The position numbers and the translations under genes are program-made. Below the pieces are notes generated by a model. It saw only the letters and a program-made list of their open reading frames with translations, was not told the DNA's origin and did no database searches. This document shows, in pieces, positions 1-8,860 of a DNA stretch of 64,000 bases. Source of the DNA: Actibacterium ureilyticum (GTDB lineage Bacteria > Pseudomonadota > Alphaproteobacteria > Rhodobacterales > Rhodobacteraceae); the NCBI RefSeq assembly GCF_002285435.1, contig NZ_NSBT01000039.1:18717-82716 (forward strand), in the 5' to 3' direction. Positions within the stretch are counted from its first letter, which is position 1. The number at the start of each line of letters is the position of its first letter.

Positions 1-699
1 CTGGCCGATGCCAAGCTCAAGGCCCTGACCCAGCGCATCTTCGACACCCAGGAGGAAGAGCGCGGCCGCGTCGCGCGCGAGTTGCATGACAGCATCAGCC
101 AGATCCTGGTGGGCGTGCGGTACAAGCTGGAACTGGCCCGGCGGCGGATGGAAAACGGCAGCGCGGGCGCGCAGGACGACCTGGACACCGGCATCTCGGG
201 CCTGAACGGCGCCATACAGGAGGTCCGCCGCATCAGCCGCGACCTGCGCCCCGGCGTGCTGGACGATCTGGGGCTTGGCCCGGCGCTGCGGGTGCTGACC
301 GAGGAATTCCAGAACCGCACCGGCATCGCGGCCGAGTTCGAGACCGTGGTGTTCCGCAACCGTCTGGACAACGAGGCCAAGAGCGCCCTTTACCGCATCG
401 CGCAAGAGGCGCTGACCAATATCGAACGCCATTCAGGCGCCACGCAGGTCACGCTGAAGGTGCGCGGCGACGAACACGGCGCGGTGCTGCGGATCGACGA
501 CAATGGCCGCGGGCTGGCCGCCGCGGCCGAAGATGGCGGCCCCGGCGGGGGTCTGGGCCTGCGCAACATGCAGGAACGGATCGAACAGCTGAACGGCACG
601 CTGCGGGTCCTGTCGTCGCGCAACGGTACGTTGATCGAGGCCCGCGTGCCGCTGGCCCATATGCTGTCCCCGGAAGAAAAGACAAAGGCAAGCGCATGA
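1..699 (+). CDS. Sensor histidine kinase, NarL/DegS type (5' truncated by window edge)
   Basis: This is the C-terminal part of a two-component kinase; the reading frame is open from base 1, so the true start lies upstream of the window. The first 30 codons hold a HisKA_3 dimerisation helix with the H-box ERGRVARELHDS, where the His at 85-87 should be the phosphorylated residue. A HATPase_c domain follows, with the N-box around ALTNIERHS, the G1 box DDNGRGL and the G2 box GGGLGLRNM. The stop overlaps the start of the next gene (ATGA), so kinase and LuxR-type regulator form a coupled pair. The sensory input domain is not visible, so the signal is unknown. A TTG at 82 could be read as a start, but it would remove the phospho-accepting helix and is rejected. 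Confidence 0.9.
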   Translation: MADAKLKALTQRIFDTQEEERGRVARELHDSISQILVGVRYKLELARRRMENGSAGAQDDLDTGISGLNGAIQEVRRISRDLRPGVLDDLGLGPALRVLTEEFQNRTGIAAEFETVVFRNRLDNEAKSALYRIAQEALTNIERHSGATQVTLKVRGDEHGAVLRIDDNGRGLAAAAEDGGPGGGLGLRNMQERIEQLNGTLRVLSSRNGTLIEARVPLAHMLSPEEKTKASA

Positions 700-1340
700 C
701 CACACCCATCCGTGTCGTGATCGTCGATGACCACCCGATGGTGGCCGAAGGCATTCAGGCGATCCTGGAAACCTATGACGACCTGAATGTGGTGGCCGCG
801 CTGTCCAACGGCCAGGAGATCGTCGATCAGGTCGACACGCTGGCGCCCGATGTGATCCTGCTGGATCTGAACATGCCCAATGTGAACGGGCTGACCGCGA
901 CCGAGATGATCCTGGAACGCCGCCCCGACACGCGCATCCTGATCCTGTCGATGCATGACAGCACCGAATACATCAACTCCGCGCTCAGCCACGGCGCGCG
1001 GGGCTATATCCTGAAAGACGTGCCCACGGACGAGATCCGCGCCGCGATCCTGACGGTGATGGCGGGCCGGCAATACCTGTGCACCGGCGCGACATCGGCG
1101 CTGGAAACCAAGCCCGGCGGGATGCGCGACCAGCTGACCAACCGCGAACAGACGATCCTGCTGCAACTGGCGCAGGGCAGATCGAACAAAGAGGTCGCGG
1201 CGGCGCTGAACATCTCGGTCCGGACGGTCGAAACCCACCGCAAGAACATCAAGACCAAGCTGGGCATCAGCTCTACCGCCGGGCTGACGCGCTATGCGAT
1301 GGAACACGGGGTGTTGCAGGGCACCGGCAGCCGGATCTGA
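696..1340 (+). CDS. LuxR/NarL-family response regulator
   Basis: A 214-residue transcription factor with an N-terminal receiver domain and a C-terminal LuxR-type helix-turn-helix. The acidic pair is in VVIVDDHPMV (residues 7-16). The phospho-acceptor is Asp57 in LLDLNMPN. The DNA-binding domain begins near residue 145 (LTNREQTILLQLAQG) and contains the recognition region SVRTVETHRKNIKTKLG. It overlaps the upstream kinase gene by four bases and is almost certainly its partner. Kinase and regulator of this type control respiratory, one-carbon or degradative genes in other bacteria. Nothing here identifies the target. Length and domain order are normal for the family. Confidence 0.92.
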   Translation: MTTPIRVVIVDDHPMVAEGIQAILETYDDLNVVAALSNGQEIVDQVDTLAPDVILLDLNMPNVNGLTATEMILERRPDTRILILSMHDSTEYINSALSHGARGYILKDVPTDEIRAAILTVMAGRQYLCTGATSALETKPGGMRDQLTNREQTILLQLAQGRSNKEVAAALNISVRTVETHRKNIKTKLGISSTAGLTRYAMEHGVLQGTGSRI

Positions 1341-1359
1341 GCCCGCGGGACAAGCTTGC

Positions 1360-1426
1360 GGTAGGGTGGGGTTTCACCCCACCTGCGCAGCGGGTCCGGC
1401 GTGGTGGGGTGAAACCCCACCCTACC
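1360..1426. repeat. 22-bp perfect inverted repeat (nested palindromic intergenic element)
   Basis: Bases 1360-1381 and 1405-1426 are perfect reverse complements separated by 23 bases. Each arm is itself nearly self-complementary (core TGGGGTTTCACCCCA), so the element can fold as one long hairpin or as two short ones. It lies between the convergent response-regulator and cueR genes, just after the regulator stop. It may end transcription from both sides, but neither strand has a clear T-run. The sequence looks like a dispersed intergenic repeat rather than a gene-specific site; that is inference. Confidence 0.75.
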
Positions 1427-1450
1427 CCCCCCGATCAGCGCGGCGCGCGC

Positions 1451-1843
1451 TCAGGCGTCGGGATTGGCCAGAGATTCCAGGATCGGGCAATCGGGGCGGC
1501 TGTCACCGGCACAGGATTTGACCAGCCCCGTCAGCGTGGCGCGCATTTCCGACAGATCCGCGATCTTCTGTTCGATCCGGTCCAGGTGGTGCAGCGCGAT
1601 ATCCCGCACCTCGGCGCTGGTGCGGTGTTCATCCTCGTAAAGCTGCATCAGGGCGCGGCAATCCTCGATGCTGAACCCCAGCGCCCGCGCCCGGCCCAGA
1701 AAGGCCAGCTTGTGCAGATCGCTGTCGCTGAACGCGCGATAGCCATTGGCGCTGCGCGCCGGGGTGATCAGGCCGATATCCTCGTAATACCGGATCGTCT
1801 TGGCGGGCAGGCCCGCGCGTTCCGCCACATCGCCGATATTCAT
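1451..1843 (-). CDS. cueR: Cu(I)-responsive MerR-family regulator CueR
   Basis: A 130-residue MerR-family activator. It has an N-terminal winged helix (MNIGDVAERAGLPAKTIRYYE), a long dimerisation helix, and a metal-binding loop with Cys111 and Cys119 in CAGDSRPDC. The spacing matches the two-cysteine Cu(I)/Ag(I) site of CueR. A serine at position 76 fits monovalent-metal members rather than Zn-type ones, which have cysteine there. The start codon overlaps the copA stop by four bases, so the regulator sits downstream of its target in one operon. It should twist the long-spacer copA promoter at 4367-4397 when copper binds. Homologues elsewhere are called HmrR or ActP regulator. Confidence 0.93.
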   Translation of the reverse strand: MNIGDVAERAGLPAKTIRYYEDIGLITPARSANGYRAFSDSDLHKLAFLGRARALGFSIEDCRALMQLYEDEHRTSAEVRDIALHHLDRIEQKIADLSEMRATLTGLVKSCAGDSRPDCPILESLANPDA

Positions 1844-4335
1844 GCCGCCCCCTGTTCCGCCGTTGCGGGCACCCAGCCCGATGCCTGTTGCGCCGCCTTG
1901 CCGCCGCCCGCGCGCCGCAGCCGCAGCGCGTTGGTCACCACGAAGACCGACGACAGCGCCATCGCGCCGCCCGCCAGCATCGGCGACAGCAGCGGCCCGC
2001 CGAACAGGTGCAACGCCCCCGCCGCCACCGGGATCAGCGCGACGTTATAGGCGAATGCCCAGAACAGGTTCTGCCGGATATTGCGCATCGTGGCGCGGCT
2101 GATGTCGTATGCCGTCAGCGTGCCCGCCAGATCGCCGGTCATCAGCACGATATCGGCAGCCTCGATCGCCACATCGGTGCCGGTGCCGATCGCGATGCCG
2201 GTATCGGCCTCGGCCAATGCGGGCGCATCGTTGATGCCGTCGCCCACGAAGATCACCGGGCCATGGGCCGTGCGCAGCCGCTTGACCGCCTCGGCCTTGT
2301 CGCCGGGCAGCACCTCGGCCTCGATGGCGTCGATGCCGATCTGTTGGCCGATCCGGGCGGCGGTCTCGGCGGTGTCGCCGGTGATCATCGCCACCTGCAC
2401 GCCTTGGTCGCGGAAGCCCGCGATGACCGCCTCGGCCCCCGGTTTCACCCGGTCGGCCACGCCCAGCACGGCCACGGCGCGGCCATCCTCGGCCACGTAA
2501 ACCGGCGTTTCGCCCCGCGCGGCAATCGCGTGGCCCGCATCGGACACCGGTGCCAGGTCGATGCCCGCGCCCGTCAGGTGCCGCGCCGATCCGGCCCGAA
2601 TTTCGTGCCCGTCCACCATGCCCTGCAACCCGTGGCCGGGGGTGATCTGCACCTCGCTGGCCTGCGGGATGCCCGCGCCCTTGTCGCGCGCGGCCGCCAC
2701 GATGGCCCGCCCCACAGGATGTTCCGAGGCGCTTTCCAACCCCGCCAGCCGCGCCAGAACGGCGTCGGCTTCGCCGGGCGCAACGGCCTCGAAACTGGCC
2801 AGAACCGGCTGGCCCATGGTCAGGGTCCCGGTCTTGTCAAAGGCGATGACGGCGGCCTTTTGCATCTGCTGCAATGCCTCGCCCTTGCGGAAGAGCACGC
2901 CCAGTTCCGCCGCACGCCCCGTGCCCACCATGATCGAGGTCGGCGTCGCCAGCCCCATGGCACAGGGACAGGCCACGATCAGCACCGACACGCCCGCCAC
3001 CAGCGCCAGGCGCGGATCGGGGCCGAAGACCAGCCAGACCAGCACGGTGGCCAGCGCCACGGCGATCACCACCGGCACGAAAACGGAAGTGATCCGGTCC
3101 AGCAGCGCCTGGATCGGCAGCTTGGCCGCCTGGGCGGTTTCGACCATGCGGATGATCTGCGACAGGACGGTGTCGCCCCCCACGGCAGTCGCGCGCAGGC
3201 GCAGCGCGCCCTGCCCGTTCACCGTGCCGCCGATCACCTTGGCACCCGCATCCTTGGCCACCGGCATCGGTTCGCCCGTGATCATGCTTTCGTCGACGTA
3301 AGATGTCCCCTCGACCACCGTGCCGTCGACCGCGATCCGCTCGCCGGGGCGCAGTTGGATGATGTCGCCGGTCACGATCTCGTCCAGCGGGCGTTCGGCA
3401 AATGTGCCATTGCGTTCGACCATGGCCGTGGCGGGTTGCAACCGGACCAGCGCCGCGATGGCCGCGCCGGTGCGGCCCTTGGCGCGCGCCTCCAGCCACC
3501 GGCCCACCAGGATCAGCGCGGCGACCACGGCGGCGGCCTCATAGTAAACCTGCGCGGTGCCCGCGGGAAACAGCCCCGGCACCAGCAGCACCAGCGTGGA
3601 ATAGGACCAGGCGGCCAAAGTGCCCAAAGCGACCAGCGAATTCATCTCGGGCGATCCGCGCAGCAGCGCCGGGATCCCCTTGCGATAGAACACCCGCCCC
3701 GGCCCGGCCAGCAGCGCGGTGGTCAGCACCCCCTGGATCAGCCAGCTTGCCTTGTGCCCGATGGTGCGCCCGATCAGCTCGGCCATGCCGGGCACCAGAT
3801 GCGCGCCCATCGCCAGCACGAAGACCGGCAGCGCCAGCACCACCGCCCACAGCGTCGACCGGCGCAGCGTGGAAATCTCGGCCGCATGGGCGTCCTCGAC
3901 CGCCTCGGGCGGCGTGTCACCGGCCGGTTGGGCGTCATAGCCGCCCGCCGTCAGTGCCGCCGCCAGATCGGCCAACCGCTGCGTACCCGACAACCAGCGC
4001 ACCTGCGCCGTCTTGCCCGCCAGGTTGGCGGTGGCCGACACCACGCCCGGCTGCGCCAGCAGGATCTTTTCGATCTTCGCCACGCAGGAGCCGCAATTCA
4101 TCCCCTGCACCGCCAGCTTGCCCTCGGCCATCGCGGCGGGATAGCCCGCGCCGTCCAGCGCCTCGGCCAGTGCCCCCGCCGATGCGCCATCGGCAATCTG
4201 CACCTGCGCCTTCTGGCTGGCCAGGTTCAGACTGACCTCGCTGACACCCGGCACCGCCTGAAGCGCCTTTTGCGCGCGCCCCACACAGGACGCGCAGGAC
4301 AGACCGGTCACGGGAAACGACAACATCTGGGTCAT
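1840..4335 (-). CDS. copA: Cu(+)-exporting P1B-type ATPase CopA
   Basis: An inner-membrane pump that exports Cu(I) from the cytoplasm using ATP. The 831-residue product has two N-terminal heavy-metal-associated domains (GLSCASC at residues 11-17 and GMNCGSC near 80). It also has the CPC metal-translocating helix (VACPCAMGLATP), the phosphorylation motif DKTGT and the hinge motif GDGINDAP. The ATG at 4335 is chosen because AAAGGAG lies just upstream; the frame stays open to 4371 but without a ribosome site. It is translated with cueR (ATGA overlap) from a CueR-type promoter. Two HMA domains and total length are normal for alphaproteobacterial CopA/ActP. Confidence 0.96.
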   Translation of the reverse strand: MTQMLSFPVTGLSCASCVGRAQKALQAVPGVSEVSLNLASQKAQVQIADGASAGALAEALDGAGYPAAMAEGKLAVQGMNCGSCVAKIEKILLAQPGVVSATANLAGKTAQVRWLSGTQRLADLAAALTAGGYDAQPAGDTPPEAVEDAHAAEISTLRRSTLWAVVLALPVFVLAMGAHLVPGMAELIGRTIGHKASWLIQGVLTTALLAGPGRVFYRKGIPALLRGSPEMNSLVALGTLAAWSYSTLVLLVPGLFPAGTAQVYYEAAAVVAALILVGRWLEARAKGRTGAAIAALVRLQPATAMVERNGTFAERPLDEIVTGDIIQLRPGERIAVDGTVVEGTSYVDESMITGEPMPVAKDAGAKVIGGTVNGQGALRLRATAVGGDTVLSQIIRMVETAQAAKLPIQALLDRITSVFVPVVIAVALATVLVWLVFGPDPRLALVAGVSVLIVACPCAMGLATPTSIMVGTGRAAELGVLFRKGEALQQMQKAAVIAFDKTGTLTMGQPVLASFEAVAPGEADAVLARLAGLESASEHPVGRAIVAAARDKGAGIPQASEVQITPGHGLQGMVDGHEIRAGSARHLTGAGIDLAPVSDAGHAIAARGETPVYVAEDGRAVAVLGVADRVKPGAEAVIAGFRDQGVQVAMITGDTAETAARIGQQIGIDAIEAEVLPGDKAEAVKRLRTAHGPVIFVGDGINDAPALAEADTGIAIGTGTDVAIEAADIVLMTGDLAGTLTAYDISRATMRNIRQNLFWAFAYNVALIPVAAGALHLFGGPLLSPMLAGGAMALSSVFVVTNALRLRRAGGGKAAQQASGWVPATAEQGAA

Positions 4336-4366
4336 GGCAGACTCCTTTGGATGGCTTGTTGCCCCT

Positions 4367-4397
4367 GACATAGGGCTTCCAGCAACAGGAAGGTCAA
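4367..4397 (-). promoter_or_regulatory. CueR-type copA promoter with 19-bp spacer
   Basis: On the minus strand a -35 TTGACC (4397-4392) and a -10 TATGTC (4372-4367) are separated by 19 bases. The spacer contains the dyad ACCTTCC-N7-GGAAGCC. This closely resembles the E. coli copA operator, and the over-long spacer is the hallmark of promoters untwisted by MerR-family activators. It lies about 32 bases upstream of the copA start. The adjacent cueR product is the obvious ligand-responsive factor. Confidence 0.88.
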
Positions 4398-4493
4398 CAG
4401 GGCGAAGATAGTCTTTTTGACAAGCAAGACAAATGCCAGGCCGCGCGGGAAACCGGGCCGGGATCGGGAATGTCTGGTAATCGGATGGGATTG

Positions 4494-4583
4494 TGGCGGA
4501 GAGACAGGGATTCGAACCCTGGAGACAGTTTCCTGCCTACACACTTTCCAGGCGTGCGCCTTCGACCACTCGGCCACCTCTCC
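4494..4583 (-). tRNA. tRNA-Ser (anticodon GGA)
   Basis: A 90-nt tRNA whose reverse complement starts GGAGAGGTGGCCGAGTGG and ends TCTCTCCGCCA, with the CCA encoded. The acceptor stem pairs GGAGAGG with TCTCTCC (one G-U). The anticodon loop reads CTGGAAA, giving GGA for serine UCC/UCU codons. A long variable arm, expected for tRNA-Ser, lies between the anticodon stem and the T-arm loop TTCGAAT. Confidence 0.97.
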
Positions 4584-4646
4584 GTGAGGACTGCTCCTAC
4601 GCAAATCCGCTGCGGGACGCAAGGGCTGTCTGCGCGCGCCGGGCCG

Positions 4647-5369
4647 TCAGTCGGCCAGCACCAGATGCACGCGGCGATGGTCGCGGCCCTTGGCCTCGAT
4701 CTTGCCCAGCCACAACGGGCCGATCTCGCCGGTGCGGCGGACATGGGTACCGCCGCAGGGTTGCAGATCGACCGGCGCGTCCGCGGGGCCGATCCGCACC
4801 ATCCGCACGCGCCCGTCGCCGCGCGGCGGGGCCACGTCGCGGGTGCGGATCAGGTCGGGGCGGCTCAGCAATTCGTCATGGCCGATCCAGTCCTGCGTCA
4901 CCGGCAGATCGCTTTTGACCAGCGCGTTCAGGCGGTCCTGAAGCCCCTGCTTGTCGGCGGGCGGGTCGGGCATCATGAAATCCAGCCGCCCGCGATCGGC
5001 CGACACCGCGCCGCCGGTGATCGGCAGCGGGATCACCGCCGACAGCAGATGCAGCGCGGTGTGCACCCGCATATGCGCAAGCCGGCGCGGCAGGTCCAGC
5101 CGCTGCAACACCAGATCGCCCGGTGCCGGCAGCGGGCGCGGCTCCATCGGGACCAGAACCGCGTGGCCGTCCGCGTCGCGCATGGTGGTGGCGATGGGAA
5201 TTGCGTGGCGGCTGTTCCATTCCAGCCAGCCGCTATCGCCCGGCTGCCCGCCGCCCTGGGGATAGAACAGCGGCTGATCCAGCACGATGCCGCCTGCATC
5301 GGTGATCGCCAGAACCGTCGCGGGCGCCTCTTTCAGGTAACTGTCCTGATGATAGAGCGGGACGGTCAT
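4647..5369 (-). CDS. AlaX-type alanyl-tRNA editing protein
   Basis: A 240-residue stand-alone relative of the AlaRS editing domain. Such proteins remove serine or glycine wrongly attached to tRNA-Ala. The zinc site is visible as HTALH near residue 100 and CGGTH near residue 205, the HxxxH and CxxxH pair of the family. The N-terminal part contains LFYPQGGGQPGD, the usual beta-barrel signature of longer AlaX proteins. The ATG at 5369 overlaps the stop of the upstream channel gene by four bases; the same frame stays open further upstream but only as a shadow of that gene. The gene ends next to a tRNA gene, which may be coincidence. Confidence 0.9.
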   Translation of the reverse strand: MTVPLYHQDSYLKEAPATVLAITDAGGIVLDQPLFYPQGGGQPGDSGWLEWNSRHAIPIATTMRDADGHAVLVPMEPRPLPAPGDLVLQRLDLPRRLAHMRVHTALHLLSAVIPLPITGGAVSADRGRLDFMMPDPPADKQGLQDRLNALVKSDLPVTQDWIGHDELLSRPDLIRTRDVAPPRGDGRVRMVRIGPADAPVDLQPCGGTHVRRTGEIGPLWLGKIEAKGRDHRRVHLVLAD

Positions 5370-7783
5370 ACGCCGTCCTCCGCGCCCTCCGCATCGGTAT
5401 CTGTATCGGTGTCGGGTTCGTCGGGTGCGGGCTGCGGCGCGCGGGCCGGTGCGGGCGGCGGGGCCAGCGCCTCGGGGTTGCGCAGCCAGATATCGCGCTG
5501 CGCGAACGGGATCTCGATCCCTTCCTCGGCGAAACGCGCGGCGATCTGGTGGTTCAGCTCGGTCCGCGTGGGCAGGCCGAAGGTGATGTCGCGCAGGATC
5601 GCGCGGATCTCGAAATCCAGCGAATCCGCGCCGAAGCCCTGAAAGACGACCTGGGGCGGCGGGTTGACGATGACCAGCGGATGCGCCTCGGCGATCTCGC
5701 GCAGGATCGCTTCGACCTTGCGGGTATCGGTGCCATAGGACACGCCAACGGTCAGGATGATCCGCCCGGTCAGGTTCTGCCGGGTCCAGTTGGTGACCAC
5801 GCCCGAGATCAGGTCGGTATTGGGCACGATCACATCGGTGCGGTCGAAGGTCTCGATCCGGGTCGAGCGGACCGAGATATTGCGCACCGTGCCCATGACA
5901 TTGCCGACCTCGATCCAGTCGCCTTCGGACACGGGCCGTTCGATCAACAGGATGATGCCGGACACGAAATTCGACACGATGTTCTGCAACCCGAAACCGA
6001 TGCCCACCGACAGCGCACCGGCCACGATGGCCAGCGAGCTGAGGTCGATCCCCGCCGAGGTGATGGAGATGACCCCCGCCAGGAAGATCCCGACATAGCC
6101 CAGCCCCGACACGATCGCCTTTTGCCCGCCGGTGTCGATCTTGGTCCGTGGCAGGACCTGGGTGCGCAGCGTGCCCTGAAACAGCCGCGTGGCGGTGTAA
6201 AGCACGCCGAAGACCAGCGCGAAGGTCAGGAAATCGGCGGGCCGGATGCGGCTGTCGCCCATCTGGAACCCGTCGGTAAAGGTCGTCCAAAGCTCGGTCA
6301 GGTCGGCCACCCGCGCGCCCCAGATCAGCGCCAGTAGCGGCAGCGCCGAAAACGACAGCACCAGCCCCAGCAGCACGGGGATGACGGAATCACCCGATTC
6401 CTCGTTCTGGGCGATCATCGTCCACAGATCGAAGATGAACCGCTGCAACAGCATCAGCAGCCCCAGAAGCCACAACGTCGCCATCGCGGGATAGACCAGC
6501 GCGGTCGCGGCCTCGGTATAGCCCAGGATCGCGGCCAGCGGCCCCACCACCGCCACCAGCAGCGTCAGCCGGATCACCAGACGGATGATCGAGTTGCGAT
6601 AGACGCGCGTGTCCTCGGCGCTTTCGGTGTCCAGCCGCACATGCAGCCGCAGCAGCCGCGCGATCCGGTACAGCAACAGCCCCGCCGTCACCAGAAGCGG
6701 CAGGTTCAGCACCGCCCGCGCGGCGGGGGCGTAATCGTCGGCATCGGCCACCTGGTTCAGCATCCAGGCCAGCGCCAGCACCACCCCCATCAGGGTGGAA
6801 TACCAGCGCCCCTCGGCCTTGCGCTCGGCCGGCAGCTCAAAGACCGGGCCGCGCACCGCCAGCTTGGGGAAGATGCGGTTGCCCAGCCACCGCGCCAGCA
6901 GCACGAACAGCGCCGCCGTGGGAACCATCCTGGCCACCTGCCCGCCCTGCGCCGACAGCAGGTCGGCCTCGTGCAGCGCCGCCAGCAGGGCCAGAACCCC
7001 CACCATCGGCACGATGATCTGCCCCAGCGATACCAGCGACACCAGAACCGACCGCTGCGCCTTGTCCGCCGATCCGACCAGCCCCAGCGTCAGGCGTTCG
7101 GCCCAGAACCGACCCCGCGCCAGCAGGACCAGCGCCACCAGAAGGAAAAAGCCGATCGCGGGCAGCGCGGCCTTACGCTCGGCCTGTTTGACGTTGTTGG
7201 TCCAAGACGACGTGACCTCGCCCGCGATGGTGCTTGTGGTGCCCTGCAACGCGGCGAACCCGGCCTGCCAGCTGTCGGGCAGCACCGGCGACGGGTCGCG
7301 GCGCGTCAGCCGGTTGGCCTGGCGTTCGCGCACGATGGTGTCGATTTCCGAAATCAGCCCGTCGGCCTGGATATAGGCCTCTTCCGCGCGCAGCACCGGC
7401 GCCCGCAGCACCCGCAATTGCTGGTTCAGCTCGACCCGCCGGGCGGCGATCTCATCGGTTTCGGTCTCGCCCTCGGCCGGGGCCGGTCCCAGCGCCGCGA
7501 TCTGTTCGTTCAGATTGGCGATGCGGCTGGCATTCAGCCCCTGCGCGCTCAGGAACCGGGTGCGCCAATCGGCCAGCTCGGCCCGAAGATCCTCAAGAAC
7601 CCCGGTCGAGGCCGCACCGGCCGTCACCGCGGCCTCGGCCCGTTCCGAGACCGATTTCCATTCGGTGTAATCCAGCCCCTCGGACGTGGTGGCGGTCTGT
7701 GCCCGCGCGGGCGCGGCCAGCGGACCGGCGATCTGCGCCGCCGTCAGGGCCAGCAGAACGACAAGAAGAAGCCGCCGGATCAC
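5366..7783 (-). CDS. MscS-family mechanosensitive channel with DUF3772 N-terminus
   Basis: An 805-residue inner-membrane protein. It begins with a signal peptide (RRLLLVVLLALTAAQIAG, likely cut after ARAQ). A periplasmic helical domain of the DUF3772 type follows, then about ten membrane helices, and a C-terminal MscS pore and beta domain. The MscS signature lies in GALSVGIGFGLQNIVSNFVSG and the beta domain in ERPVSEGDWIEVG. The tail is acidic with repeated Asp-Thr. It should open under membrane tension to release solutes during osmotic downshift. The start is GTG at 7783, in a GTGA overlap with the cysteine synthase stop, so cysteine synthase, channel and AlaX are co-transcribed. It is much longer than E. 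coli MscS and closer in plan to MscK/DUF3772 channels. Confidence 0.9.
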   Translation of the reverse strand: MIRRLLLVVLLALTAAQIAGPLAAPARAQTATTSEGLDYTEWKSVSERAEAAVTAGAASTGVLEDLRAELADWRTRFLSAQGLNASRIANLNEQIAALGPAPAEGETETDEIAARRVELNQQLRVLRAPVLRAEEAYIQADGLISEIDTIVRERQANRLTRRDPSPVLPDSWQAGFAALQGTTSTIAGEVTSSWTNNVKQAERKAALPAIGFFLLVALVLLARGRFWAERLTLGLVGSADKAQRSVLVSLVSLGQIIVPMVGVLALLAALHEADLLSAQGGQVARMVPTAALFVLLARWLGNRIFPKLAVRGPVFELPAERKAEGRWYSTLMGVVLALAWMLNQVADADDYAPAARAVLNLPLLVTAGLLLYRIARLLRLHVRLDTESAEDTRVYRNSIIRLVIRLTLLVAVVGPLAAILGYTEAATALVYPAMATLWLLGLLMLLQRFIFDLWTMIAQNEESGDSVIPVLLGLVLSFSALPLLALIWGARVADLTELWTTFTDGFQMGDSRIRPADFLTFALVFGVLYTATRLFQGTLRTQVLPRTKIDTGGQKAIVSGLGYVGIFLAGVISITSAGIDLSSLAIVAGALSVGIGFGLQNIVSNFVSGIILLIERPVSEGDWIEVGNVMGTVRNISVRSTRIETFDRTDVIVPNTDLISGVVTNWTRQNLTGRIILTVGVSYGTDTRKVEAILREIAEAHPLVIVNPPPQVVFQGFGADSLDFEIRAILRDITFGLPTRTELNHQIAARFAEEGIEIPFAQRDIWLRNPEALAPPPAPARAPQPAPDEPDTDTDTDAEGAEDGV

Positions 7784-8811
7784 GCCTCATAGACCTCGGG
7801 CAGCTGGCGCGGGGTCCGGTCCAGCCATTCGGGCACCGGTAACGCCTTTTCCTTCAGGAATTCGGGGTTGAACAGCTTCGACTGATACCGCGTGCCATAG
7901 TCGCACAGGATCGTCACGATGGTGTGACCCGGCCCCATTTCGCGCGCCATGCGCATGGCGCCCGCCACGTTGATGCCCGACGATCCGCCCAGGCACAGCC
8001 CCTCGTCCTGCAACAGGTCAAAGACCACCGGCAGCGCCTCGGAATCGGGGATGGTATAGGCCATGTCGGGGGTGAACCCCTCCAGATTGGCGGTGATCCG
8101 CCCCTGCCCGATCCCCTCGGTGATCGACGACCCCTCGGCCTTGTGCTCGCCGGTGGTGTAATAGTTGTAAAGCGTCGCGCCCTCGGGATCGGCCAAGCCG
8201 ATCTTGACGCCCTTGGGTTGCAGCGCCTGCGCCACCCCCGCCAGCGTGCCGCCCGAGCCTACCGCGCAGATGAACCCGTCGACCTTGCCGCCGGTCTGTT
8301 CCCAGATCTCGGGGCCGGTGGTTTCGACATGGGCCTGGCGGTTGGCGACATTGTCGAACTGGTTGGCCCAGATCGCGCCATTGGGTTCGGTTTCCGCCAG
8401 TTTCAGCGCCAGCCGCTCGGAATAGCGGACATAGTTGTTGGGGTTGCGATAGGGGGCGGCGGGCACCTCGACCAGCTCGGCCCCGGCCAGGCGGATCATG
8501 TCCTTCTTTTCCTGGCTCTGGGTTTCGGGGATCACGATCACCGTCTTGAACCCCAGCGCGCGGCCCACCAGCGCCAGCCCGATGCCGGTGTTCCCGGCCG
8601 TGCCCTCGACAATGGTGCCGCCGGGTTTCAGCGTTCCGCGTTCGACCGCATCGCTGATGATGAACAGTGCCGCGCGATCCTTGACCGACTGGCCCGGGTT
8701 CATGAATTCGGCCTTGCCCAGGATCTCGCAGCCTGTGGCCGCGCTTGGCCCGTTCAGCCGCACCAGCGGCGTGTTCCCGATCAGATCCACCAGATCCTTG
8801 CGCTTGTCCAT
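7780..8811 (-). CDS. cysK: Cysteine synthase A (O-acetylserine sulfhydrylase)
   Basis: A 343-residue PLP enzyme making cysteine from O-acetylserine and sulfide. The PLP lysine is in NPGQSVKDRAA (residue about 44). The substrate loop is EGTAGNTGIGLAL and the phosphate-cup glycines are in GSGGTLAGV. GGAGG lies five bases before the ATG. It is somewhat longer than E. coli CysK (323), as in the CysK-like subgroup of Rhodobacteraceae. The gene is 49 bases downstream of trgB. A trgA-trgB-cysK linkage is known from Rhodobacter sphaeroides, where each contributes to high-level tellurite resistance. Confidence 0.93.
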   Translation of the reverse strand: MDKRKDLVDLIGNTPLVRLNGPSAATGCEILGKAEFMNPGQSVKDRAALFIISDAVERGTLKPGGTIVEGTAGNTGIGLALVGRALGFKTVIVIPETQSQEKKDMIRLAGAELVEVPAAPYRNPNNYVRYSERLALKLAETEPNGAIWANQFDNVANRQAHVETTGPEIWEQTGGKVDGFICAVGSGGTLAGVAQALQPKGVKIGLADPEGATLYNYYTTGEHKAEGSSITEGIGQGRITANLEGFTPDMAYTIPDSEALPVVFDLLQDEGLCLGGSSGINVAGAMRMAREMGPGHTIVTILCDYGTRYQSKLFNPEFLKEKALPVPEWLDRTPRQLPEVYEA

Positions 8812-8860
8812 GTCAGCCTCCGCGTCTGTCCGTCATGCCTATCGGCAGCCGCGCGGGAAC

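Noticed and set aside
390..1307. Long minus-strand open frame (305 codons) opposite the kinase and regulator
   Set aside because: It is antisense to two well-supported domains; such frames are expected in GC-rich DNA and the translation has no recognisable fold.
1888..4368. 826-codon plus-strand frame opposite copA
   Set aside because: The translation is His/Arg/Gln-rich low-complexity sequence without a domain and mirrors the codon bias of copA.
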